Source: Clostridia bacterium
GTDB lineage: Bacteria > Bacillota > Clostridia > Christensenellales > UBA1242
Direction of reading: 5' to 3'
Assembly (NCBI GenBank): GCA_017478185.1
Contig: JAFVEA010000003.1
Coordinates: 101,073-165,072 of the forward strand
Length of the DNA: 64,000 bases
Part shown: positions 24,303 through 32,500 of the stretch, piece after piece
Layout: each line of letters opens with the position of its first letter
Position numbering within the stretch: the first letter of the stretch is position 1
The notes under the pieces: generated by a model
What the model was told of the DNA's origin: nothing
The model's input: the letters and a program-made list of their open reading frames with translations, nothing else
The model's database searches: none
Made by a program: the position numbers and the translations under genes

Positions 24303-24774
24303 TTTTTGATTTCCTTTTAGTTTTAAAATAATTTGTCAAAATTTCTCCACAAGGTTTTTCTAAAATTCCTTTTATTAAATTAGGAGTATGGTTAAATTTA
24401 TGGCAAAAGTCAAACACGCTTTCAAAACAACCAGCCTTTGGGTCAGAAGCGCCAAAAACAACGGTTCCAACTCTTGAGTTTATTATAGCTCCAGCGCACA
24501 TAGGGCAAGGCTCCAGTGTTACAAAAAGTTGGCAATTTAAAAGGTGCCAATCATTTAACTTTTTCATTGCTTTGTTTAGCGCAATAATTTCTGCGTGATA
24601 AAGTGAATTGTTCTTTTTGTTTTTTTGGTTGTGTGATTTAGCGATAATTTTGCCATCCTTAACAATAACGCATCCAACAGGAACCTCATCAATATTTTTT
24701 GCTTTTTCTGCTTCTTTTAAGGCTTCTTGCATAAACCTTTCATAATCTTGTGTTTTAATTTTGTTTTCCTCCAT
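24292..24774 (-). CDS. tadA: tRNA-specific adenosine deaminase TadA
   Basis: 160 residues. The cytidine-deaminase-type zinc site is visible: His60-Ala-Glu62 (LYHAEIIAL) and PCPMCAGA with Cys90 and Cys93. The VPVGCVIVKDG and NQKNKKNN substrate loops are present. It converts A34 to inosine in tRNA-Arg(ACG), and such a tRNA is encoded at 60904-60980. The upstream peptidase gene ends 7 bp before the start. The ribosome site is weak (AAGG); a TATAAT lies 5 nt before the ATG, so a second, leaderless promoter is possible. Confidence 0.93.
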   Translation of the reverse strand: MEENKIKTQDYERFMQEALKEAEKAKNIDEVPVGCVIVKDGKIIAKSHNQKNKKNNSLYHAEIIALNKAMKKLNDWHLLNCQLFVTLEPCPMCAGAIINSRVGTVVFGASDPKAGCFESVFDFCHKFNHTPNLIKGILEKPCGEILTNYFKTKRKSKNGN

Positions 24775-24780
24775 AAGCTA

Positions 24781-25638
24781 TTATACCTTAAATTTATCCA
24801 AAAGTGCAAGTGATTTTGTGATAACATTTTTGTTTTGCATTGCAACAAAAAGCAAGTGTTTTTTGCTTATGGGGTGAGCTAGATTATCTCTTCCAACAAT
24901 TATATCGATTGAAGGAATATCAAATTTTTTTGCACACCACTCCTTAAAATCGCCACTGCCTTTTTTTGATTTTTTAAGTTTATAAGTTGTTAGTTTTGCA
25001 ATTTCTTTTGCAAATTTTTTATCTTTTTTGTGATTAAAACAAACGGTTTCACCTTTGCTGTGATAATTTATTGTCATAAACGGTTTTGTTTGCCTCACAA
25101 AATTTTTTATTGTTTCTGTTTCTTTTTCTGTTTTTTGTTTTGTGTTTTGGTCTTTATCAAAATTTAAATTTAAATCAATTCCATTTATGTTTTTATTCCA
25201 AAGCTTAAAATTTTTGCTGTTGTTATTTAATTTTAAAATTTTTGTTTTTATTTTGTTTAAAGAAATTTTTATTTTTGGTGGTTGTTTAGAGCAAAATGGA
25301 AAAATATTTTTTGAATATAATAAATCATTGTTTAAATTGTCTATGCTGTTTAAACCCTCTATAGATAAACACACACCATCAGGGTTTATGATTGGAATAA
25401 AAAACACGGTGTTTTTTAAAGGGCTTTTTAGTGCATATTTTATATGTAATAAAGATAAATAATAAGTTATATAATCACTTCCGTGAATGCAATATTGCAC
25501 TAAAAGTTTTTTCCCACCATTTCCAACTTGAACACAAAATATTGGCCTTTTTAATTCACTATAACCAATGCAATAAATTATTGCACCAATTTTTTCTAAT
25601 TTCTTTAATTCATCTAAATAAGATTTCCAAAAACTCAT
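24781..25638 (-). CDS. M14-like peptidase family protein, active site altered
   Basis: 285 residues. The fold pattern of M14 zinc carboxypeptidases is visible: IGYSELKRPIFCVQVG, VQYCIHGSDYIT (family HxxE; here His52...Asp55), IPIINPDGV, GIDLNLNFD (family DLNRN; the substrate-binding Arg is Leu) and INYHSKGE with the third zinc ligand His. The usual late catalytic Glu is not evident; IIVGRD stands at that place. It may cleave murein peptides, like related endopeptidases, or may be inactive. There is no signal peptide. No ribosome site is visible; TATAAA ends 6 nt before the ATG. First gene of the pth operon. Confidence 0.75.
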   Translation of the reverse strand: MSFWKSYLDELKKLEKIGAIIYCIGYSELKRPIFCVQVGNGGKKLLVQYCIHGSDYITYYLSLLHIKYALKSPLKNTVFFIPIINPDGVCLSIEGLNSIDNLNNDLLYSKNIFPFCSKQPPKIKISLNKIKTKILKLNNNSKNFKLWNKNINGIDLNLNFDKDQNTKQKTEKETETIKNFVRQTKPFMTINYHSKGETVCFNHKKDKKFAKEIAKLTTYKLKKSKKGSGDFKEWCAKKFDIPSIDIIVGRDNLAHPISKKHLLFVAMQNKNVITKSLALLDKFKV

Positions 25639-25644
25639 ATATTT

Positions 25645-25650
25645 TTTATA
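25645..25650 (-). promoter_or_regulatory. Possible leaderless -10 box of the M14-like gene
   Basis: TATAAA with 6 nt to the ATG at 25638 and no Shine-Dalgarno. The -35 region (AACACA at 16 bp) is poor, so support is moderate. Confidence 0.45.
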
Positions 25651-25674
25651 TGTTAAACATAAATTTTGTGTTAT

Positions 25675-25702
25675 AAAAAAAGGAAATTTTTATTTCCTTT
25701 TT
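25675..25702 (-). terminator. Intrinsic terminator
   Basis: AAAAAGGAAA/TTTCCTTTTT hairpin after the stop of the gene at 25724, followed by T on the minus strand. Confidence 0.85.
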
Positions 25703-25723
25703 AAAAATTTGTTTGTTTTTTTA

Positions 25724-27358
25724 TTATTGATTTGATGCGTTGCCAGAATCTGTCGAACTAACTTTTTTAGGTCTTCCTCTAGGTTTTTTTGCTTGCTCAA
25801 CTTGCTCTGTTGGTGTTTGAGGTTTTATGTTGTTTTCAGCTGGGGCAGTTGTTTTTGATTCTGTTGATTGTGTGTTTTGTTCATCTGAAACAGCTGGTTC
25901 AGTTTTTTGTTGAGGCTCAGCATTTTGCTCGGCTGGAGTGGTTTGTTCTTGGGTAACTGGCTCAGCTGGAGCAATAGGTTTTGGTTCAGAAATTGGCTCA
26001 GCTGGAGCTATCTTTTCTGGAGCAGGTTGCTCGGTTACTGGCTCTGTTTTTTCTGGTGTGGCCGTTTCAGTTGTTTCGGTTTTTTGTTGAGGTTCAGAAG
26101 CTGGCTCTGTTGAAGTCATTGTTTCAGTTTGGGTTGCTTGAGTTGTGCTAACGGGCTCTGTTTTTGTGGTTTCATCAGCTGAAGTGGTTTTTTCAACATT
26201 TTTCTCATCACTATTTTCAGCTTGAGATGTTGTTTCTTTTGGATTTATTTTTTCAGGTTCTTCTTCAGTTTTCTCAGTTTTTGTTTCTTCAGTTTTTTCA
26301 TCTTGAGATTCTTCTGCAAGTTTTTCTGTTAATTTTTCAAGTTTTTCTAAGTAGCTTTCTGTTGTTCTTTCTTCCATATTTTTGTGTGCAAGCAAACCAG
26401 AATCTTCATTATAATCTGCCGTTTTTGGCTTTTCTTGTTTTTCTTCTTGAGCGCCATTTGTTTCAGACTCAAGATTTTCGCCAATTCCTTCGGCTCCTTC
26501 TTGAGCTTCTTCACTATTTCCTTCATTTTCTAGGCCTTGTGGAATTCCTTGAAAAGTTTGATTTATTGTTATGTTTGGAACAACAGGGTTTGCCGCCATT
26601 CCAGATTCTTGAGATGCAGGAACATAATTTGTTGTAACTGATTGTGATGTTTGATAAGAAGTGCTAACTCCAATTTTTGAATTTTTTGCTTCAATTGTTT
26701 TTGAACTGCAAACAAGCTCCAAAATCCCAAGAATTAAAAGCATCCAACACAAGAAGTAAGGCAGCGAATCATCTGGATAACCCAACAGGCCTTTAATCCA
26801 AACAGATTTTTCTAACAAATCAGCAAAAACAAAATTAAAACCAAAAACAATAATCCAAAACAAAGCTTTTGTTATTTGAAAGGCGTTAGATTTGTTTGTG
26901 CTTGTTTTTGACACTGAAAATTGAAATATTAAACCAATAACAAACAAAACAACACTTGCAATAAACAGTATGAGCGTAAAGTTTTTGAAAAAGTCTGTTA
27001 AATTTATAGCTTTAGAAGTTAAAGCAAAAATTCCATACTCAATCCCTTTGCAGGCAATTGGAAAGATTGCAACAATGCTTGCAACTTTAACAAAAATTGA
27101 AGCACCACTTCTTCTAAACATCAATGAAAGTGCTGTTATGATAAACAAAACAAGCGGAATAAAATTAAATCCAGCAAAGATATATTTTCCAAAACTTAAG
27201 TTTTTAACTTTATCTGCAAATTCAACCCATTTTTGAACCGTAACACCACAATCCTTAAGCATATAAGGGAGCAGTAAAGCGATGCAGGCAACAGCTAAAA
27301 GTAGCTGTAAAATTCCAAAAATGATATAAGATTTTTTATGACCCTCTTTAACTAACAT
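25724..27358 (-). CDS. Membrane protein with long disordered Glu/Thr/Pro tail
   Basis: 544 residues, ATG with GAGGAAA upstream. Five to six hydrophobic segments fill the first 220 residues (FGILQLLLAVACIALLLPYM to LPYFLCWMLLILGILELVC). The remaining 320 residues are low-complexity and acidic: Glu, Thr, Pro, Gln and Ala in repeats such as EPQQKTE and AEPVTEQ. The C-terminus ends with KKPRGRPKK, an AT-hook-like basic motif. No family is recognised. The tail is probably cytoplasmic and unstructured; a tether between membrane and nucleoid is one guess. It is divergent from the SPFH gene. Confidence 0.75.
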   Translation of the reverse strand: MLVKEGHKKSYIIFGILQLLLAVACIALLLPYMLKDCGVTVQKWVEFADKVKNLSFGKYIFAGFNFIPLVLFIITALSLMFRRSGASIFVKVASIVAIFPIACKGIEYGIFALTSKAINLTDFFKNFTLILFIASVVLFVIGLIFQFSVSKTSTNKSNAFQITKALFWIIVFGFNFVFADLLEKSVWIKGLLGYPDDSLPYFLCWMLLILGILELVCSSKTIEAKNSKIGVSTSYQTSQSVTTNYVPASQESGMAANPVVPNITINQTFQGIPQGLENEGNSEEAQEGAEGIGENLESETNGAQEEKQEKPKTADYNEDSGLLAHKNMEERTTESYLEKLEKLTEKLAEESQDEKTEETKTEKTEEEPEKINPKETTSQAENSDEKNVEKTTSADETTKTEPVSTTQATQTETMTSTEPASEPQQKTETTETATPEKTEPVTEQPAPEKIAPAEPISEPKPIAPAEPVTQEQTTPAEQNAEPQQKTEPAVSDEQNTQSTESKTTAPAENNIKPQTPTEQVEQAKKPRGRPKKVSSTDSGNASNQ

Positions 27359-27386
27359 AATTATTTCCTCACTTTTTGTTATGGCT

Positions 27387-27415
27387 ATGTTAACAAATAA
27401 TTTTTAAAAACGCAA
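27387..27415 (-). promoter_or_regulatory. Promoter of the disordered-tail membrane protein gene
   Basis: -35 TTGCGT, 17 bp spacer, -10 TAACAT on the minus strand. Confidence 0.65.
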
Positions 27416-27454
27416 ACAAAATAACATAAGATAATTCTAATTTTTTATTTTTTA

Positions 27455-27484
27455 TTGACATATTGGTTGTAAAAATGATATTAT
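27455..27484 (+). promoter_or_regulatory. Promoter of the SPFH gene
   Basis: -35 TTGACA, 18 bp spacer, -10 TATTAT, about 26 nt before the ATG. It diverges from the promoter at 27387-27415. Confidence 0.75.
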
Positions 27485-27510
27485 AATAAAGGTATAAAAG
27501 GGGAAAAATT

Positions 27511-28776
27511 ATGGGATTGTTTAACAGAATGAAAAAGCAATTAATGGAAGTTATTGAATGGAATGATAGCAGCAAAGACACTATTGTTTATAAATTTCCT
27601 TTAACAGAAAGAGAAGAAATAATGAATAGTTCAAGTTTGGTTGTTCGTCCGGGGCAGGTGGCACTTTTTGTTCACAAAGGGCAAATTGCAGATGTTTTTT
27701 CAGCGGGAACTTATAAACTTGCAACAGAAAACATTCCTTTTTTAACAAAACTTTTATCTCTTCCAACTGGATTTAATTCAAGGATTAAGGCAGATGTTTA
27801 TTATGTTAACATAAAACAATTTGTAGGTCAAAAATGGGGAACGCAAAATCCGGTTATGATGAGAGATGCTGATTTTGGGAATGTTCGAATCAGAGCATAT
27901 GGAGTTTTTGGATTTAAGGTTGATGACCCAAAAACATTTATGGAAGAAGTTTTTGGAACAAATGAAGTTTATAAGGTTGATGATGTTTTAAGTCAACTTA
28001 AAGCAATTTTGGTTCAAGGGATATCTGATTCTATTGCAGAAAGCAAACTTTCAGTGTTGGATTTAGCTGCAAACTATAAAGAATTTTCAAAGCATATAAT
28101 GGAGTGTTCTCAAAAAGAATTTAACAATTTGGGATTAAAAATCACAAGTATGGTTGTTGAAAACATTTCTCTTCCAGAAGCAGTTGAGCAAGCTCTTGAT
28201 GAACGCACAAAACTTGGAGTTATGGAAGACAAAACTGGAACATTCACACAATATCAAGCAGCGCAAGCTATGCGTGATGCAGCTCAAAATCCAAGCGGAG
28301 GTAATTTTGCAGGAATGGGAATTGGGCTTGGAGCTGGAGTTGCTATGGGACAAAACTTTTCTGAAGCTTTGGCAACAGAGAACAAGCCTCGTCAAGCAAC
28401 AAAAGTTTGTAAACATTGTGGAACAAAACTAAAACAAGGAACAAAATTCTGTTCTGAATGTGGCTCAAAACAAACTGAAAATTGTCCAAAATGCGGGGCT
28501 GTTATAGGTGATAAAGACAAATTCTGCCCAGATTGTGGTCAGGCACTTTTTCCAACTTGTCCAAAATGTGGAGCTGAACTTAAGAAAAACACAAAATTCT
28601 GCCCTGAGTGCGGAGAAAGGGTTTTAGAAACGGCTTTTGAAACACTATCAAAAGCAAAAGAGCAAAAAGTGTTAAACAAAAAAGGGATGATTGAGTCTGA
28701 ACTTGGAGATATAAATCCAAACAGCGCACTAGGCAAAAAAATAATTGAAAGTATGGATGATAAAAAACGCAAATAA
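27511..28776 (+). CDS. SPFH-domain protein with three zinc ribbons (YdjI-like)
   Basis: 421 residues. The SPFH part (about 10-245) starts with RMKKQLMEVIEWND and includes VVRPGQVALFVHKGQIADVF and IRAYGVFGFKVDDPKTFM. A Gly-rich hinge (PSGGNFAGMGIGLGAGVAMGQ, read in parts) links to three zinc ribbons at about 295-370, each Cys-x2-Cys...Cys-x2-Cys with a G after the second Cys. The family matches B. subtilis YdjI (virion-core/SPFH type), which acts with PspA-type membrane-stress proteins. ATG start with AAAAGGGG. The next gene, 176 bp away, has a membrane anchor plus the same zinc ribbons. Confidence 0.88.
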   Translation: MGLFNRMKKQLMEVIEWNDSSKDTIVYKFPLTEREEIMNSSSLVVRPGQVALFVHKGQIADVFSAGTYKLATENIPFLTKLLSLPTGFNSRIKADVYYVNIKQFVGQKWGTQNPVMMRDADFGNVRIRAYGVFGFKVDDPKTFMEEVFGTNEVYKVDDVLSQLKAILVQGISDSIAESKLSVLDLAANYKEFSKHIMECSQKEFNNLGLKITSMVVENISLPEAVEQALDERTKLGVMEDKTGTFTQYQAAQAMRDAAQNPSGGNFAGMGIGLGAGVAMGQNFSEALATENKPRQATKVCKHCGTKLKQGTKFCSECGSKQTENCPKCGAVIGDKDKFCPDCGQALFPTCPKCGAELKKNTKFCPECGERVLETAFETLSKAKEQKVLNKKGMIESELGDINPNSALGKKIIESMDDKKRK

Positions 28777-28952
28777 AAAATTGCTTAAAATAAGTTTTTT
28801 AAAAAAAATAAGCACAAAAGATGAAAAAATTTAAGCCACGCTTAATTATTATGTTATTTTTAAGATTTTGTTATAAACATAATTATTTTAACTTATTTAA
28901 GGTTTTTTGGTGAAATTGTTGTGTTTATTAAAAAATAAAAAGGAGAATAAAA

Positions 28953-29402
28953 ATGAATGTTATTGAAAAGGGTAAAAAACAACTTATTGGGCTTAGCGTT
29001 ACAATAATTGTTGTGTCTTTAGCTTTTTTGGCTGGAGGAGTTTTTTTGATTGTTAGCGGAGCCATTGGGATTTCAGAATCAGCATATGCTGTTGGAATTG
29101 TGTTAAAAATGGTGTTTGGAGTTATTTTAATACTTCTTGGGATTGTTGGCTTGGGCGCTGGAATTGTAATGGTTTGGACTGGCGGAGCAATAAAGGCAAA
29201 ATATGGAAGTATTATGGAAGGCAATTTAGGCTTTGGAACAGTTAATATGCAAAAATGTCCAAAATGTGGTTCTCAAATAAAAGAAGATGAAAAGTTTTGT
29301 GGAATTTGTGGATATCATTTTGAAAAACCAAAATGCCCTAACTGTGGAGAAGAAGTTGACCAAGATAAAAAATATTGCACAAATTGTGGCGAAAAAATGT
29401 AA
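28953..29402 (+). CDS. Two-span membrane protein with double zinc ribbon
   Basis: 149 residues, ATG with AAGGAG. Two long hydrophobic segments (LIGLSVTIIVVSLAFLAGGVFLIV; GVILILLGIVGLGAGIVMVW) precede a cytosolic tail with two zinc ribbons (CPKCGSQIKEDEKFCGICG and CPNCGEEVDQDKKYCTNCG). The ribbons resemble those of the upstream SPFH protein, so the two may interact or bind the same partner. Family otherwise unrecognised. Confidence 0.8.
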   Translation: MNVIEKGKKQLIGLSVTIIVVSLAFLAGGVFLIVSGAIGISESAYAVGIVLKMVFGVILILLGIVGLGAGIVMVWTGGAIKAKYGSIMEGNLGFGTVNMQKCPKCGSQIKEDEKFCGICGYHFEKPKCPNCGEEVDQDKKYCTNCGEKM

Positions 29403-29406
29403 AAAA

Positions 29407-29437
29407 TTAGCTATAAACAAAATTATAGCTTTTTTTA
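29407..29437 (+). terminator. Intrinsic terminator
   Basis: AGCTATAA, 6 nt loop, TTATAGCT, T7, right after the stop of the zinc-ribbon gene. Confidence 0.85.
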
Positions 29438-29574
29438 TTTTTATTTTATTTCACAACTTGTGTTTTTTTTATCAAAATGTTAAAATGTATATTGACACAA
29501 AATTATTACAAAAAACACATAATATTTAATTGTAAGTTAACAATATTTATAACACATTTTTTGGGGAGGGAAAA

Positions 29575-32500
29575 ATGAGCAAGAAGCTATATTTTATTTT
29601 TATTTTGCCAATATTTTTTGTCTTTTGCTTTGTTGGAATTAATTTTTCAAAACCAGTTAAAGCAGAACAAAACGATATAGAATCTTTTTTAAAAAGTTAT
29701 AAAGAGATGATTAGTGAGGATGATTTCTTAGATAATTATCAAGAAAAACTTTTAGATTATGATGATGTTTTAAGCTATGATAACCAAAATATGGTTGAAG
29801 CTGAAATTTTGGAAGACAAACTAAACATTTTTGTTGAGCAAAAATCAAATAATGTTGCAAGCGTTTTAAGCATCAATTCTTCAAAAAATCAATATGTTTT
29901 AAAAAGTGATATGGGTGAGTTTGGGCTTGAAAACATATTGCTTGAAGATGAAAAAGTGTTTGTTAGTGTTGATGAAGTTGCATCAAAACTTGATTATGAA
30001 GTTTTGTATGATGAAGAAGAAATAAAGATAAAAAACCCTTATGAAACAAAAAGAATTATTGTTTATTCTCAAAAAAGTTTAAACACTCAAAACGCAAGCA
30101 AAGCAACAACTCTTTTTAATGGTATGCAAATTTTTCAATATGAAACCGAAAAAGCAACAAAAAGTGCATATAATTATTATAAAAACTTAAAAGATGTTTC
30201 AAATGTTTGTTTGGATAGCGTTGTAACAACTCTTGAAAATTCTTTTGCTCCTCTTGGGCTAAATGATAGCTTTTCTTACTCAACCTGGGGAGCTGAGGCT
30301 ATGAATATAGAAGATTATTCAAATTATTTGTTATCAAAATCAAATGAACAAGATTTAAAACCTGTTTATGTTGCAGTTTTAGATACGGGAATAGACACAG
30401 ACCATCCTTGGTTTAGTGGAAGAATTGATTTTGAGCATGGAAAAAACTTCACCTCATCAAAAAGTAGCACAAGTTATGAATTTGAAGATAGCCTATCACA
30501 AGGTCATGGCACACACGTTTCAGGAATTATTGTTGATTTAACTTTAAAAAATGTTCAGATTATCCCAATAAAAGTTATTGGTGACAATGGTTATGGCTAC
30601 ACCTCAGGAATTATTGCTGGAATGGAATATGTTAACACATTAAAAGATGGTGGATTAAATGTTTTGGTTATGAATATGAGCTTGGGCAGTGAGATTTCTG
30701 TTGGAACAAGTGATTATAACCTATATAAAAACAAAATAGAAAGTGCTTATCAAAAAGGAATATTAAGTGTTGTTGCTGCCGGAAATGGTGACAAAAATCA
30801 AAATGCTGTTGATGCAGAAACTTGTTGTCCAGCAAATGTTGAAACGGCAATAACTGTTTCAGCAATAAGTCAATCAAATTCAGTTTATACGCATCCAAAG
30901 TGGTCAAATTATGGAGAACTCGTTGATGTGTCTGCTCCTGGAGGAGAGATAATAAGTGCAAAAGCTGGCGGTGGAAAAGTTTCTATGAGTGGAACAAGTA
31001 TGGCTGCCCCTCATGTTAGTGCCGCTATTGCAATGCTTTTTTCAGACCCAATCAATAATCACACACTTTCAGATGTGGAAAATATTTTGCAAACACACGT
31101 TATTGATTTGGGAGATGTTGGAAAAGATATTTATTTTGGATACGGGCTTGTTAACCTTGAATATGCTTACACAAGTTTGCTAGAAAATGTTGTTTTCAGC
31201 AACACAGATTCAACCTGCCTTGAAGCGTTTGATTTAACACTTACAAATGTAAATGCAGATGCTGAAATATATTACACAACAGATGGAACAACTCCCACAA
31301 AAACAAATGGAACAAAATATACTTCTCCAATTCACATATCTTCTTCAATAACAATCACGGCCATTGCTTTTGTTTTTGAAAATGATGACATAAAGTTTTT
31401 GAGTAGAGCAACACGTATGTCTTATTATTTTTCTAGCATAGACACTCCAGAAAAGTATGAAATATTAAACGGAGTTTTGTTAAAATATAAAGGCTCTCTT
31501 GAATATTTGGCTGTTCCAAGTGAAGTGAATGGCAATCAAATAACAGAAATAGGCAAAGATGCATTTAAACAAAACACCACTCTAAAAAATGTTACACTTG
31601 CTGAAAGCATCACCTATATTGGAGAAGAAGCTTTTTCTGGTTGCACTTCACTTAAAAATATATATGCTCCGGGCGTTATAAAGCTCGGCTCAAAAGCGTT
31701 TTATGAATGCATAGGTTTAATAAAGCTTAATGAAACAAATTTTAAGAAGCTAGAAACAATTGGGCAAAAAGCTTTCTATAATTGTTATAACATACAAGAA
31801 ATTTTGTTGCCAAATGTGAAAATATTAGATTTTCAAGCATTTTGTATGGGTAGGGCACAAATATCAAAATTAAGCATATTAAACTTGCCTTCAGTTTTAA
31901 CAATTGGAGAAGAAGCTTTTGTTTATTGTGACAGCTTAAATGAAGTTTATCTTCCAAATGTGATAACACTATCAAGTGATGCGTTCCATTCTTGTTCTAT
32001 AAAAACAATATCATTGCCAGAGGTTAAATATTTAGGGAATTATGCCTTTTATCAAAACACAAACCTAAAAGCCATAAGCATTCCAAAAGCGGAGATAATT
32101 TCATCCTATTGTTTTTATAATTGTGCTTTAACAGAAATCAATGCGCCAAATGTTAGTTTTGTTGGAAAGGATGCTTTTTATGGAAACACACAGCTTTTAA
32201 ATGTGGATTTGCAAAGCTTAAAAAGTGTTGGAGAAAGCGCTTTTGAAAAATGTTCAAACCTAAAAACTATAACAACACAAAACATACAAAATGTTGATGC
32301 ATTTGCCTTTTATGAGTGCCAAAGTTTAGAAGAAATTTCTTTGCCAGCCATAACACATATTGGGGGCGGAGCATTTTATGGAACAGCATTAAAAAAAGTT
32401 GCATTATCACCATGCCTAGATTTTGTTGGATATTCAGCTTTTAAGAATATAGACACAACCTGTGAATTTTTCATCTACAAAAACACAATAGAGGATTATT

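Noticed and set aside
25907..26637. Antisense frames in the disordered-tail gene
   Set aside because: Low-complexity coding of Glu/Thr/Pro gives long Phe/Leu/Trp-rich shadows; no start signals.
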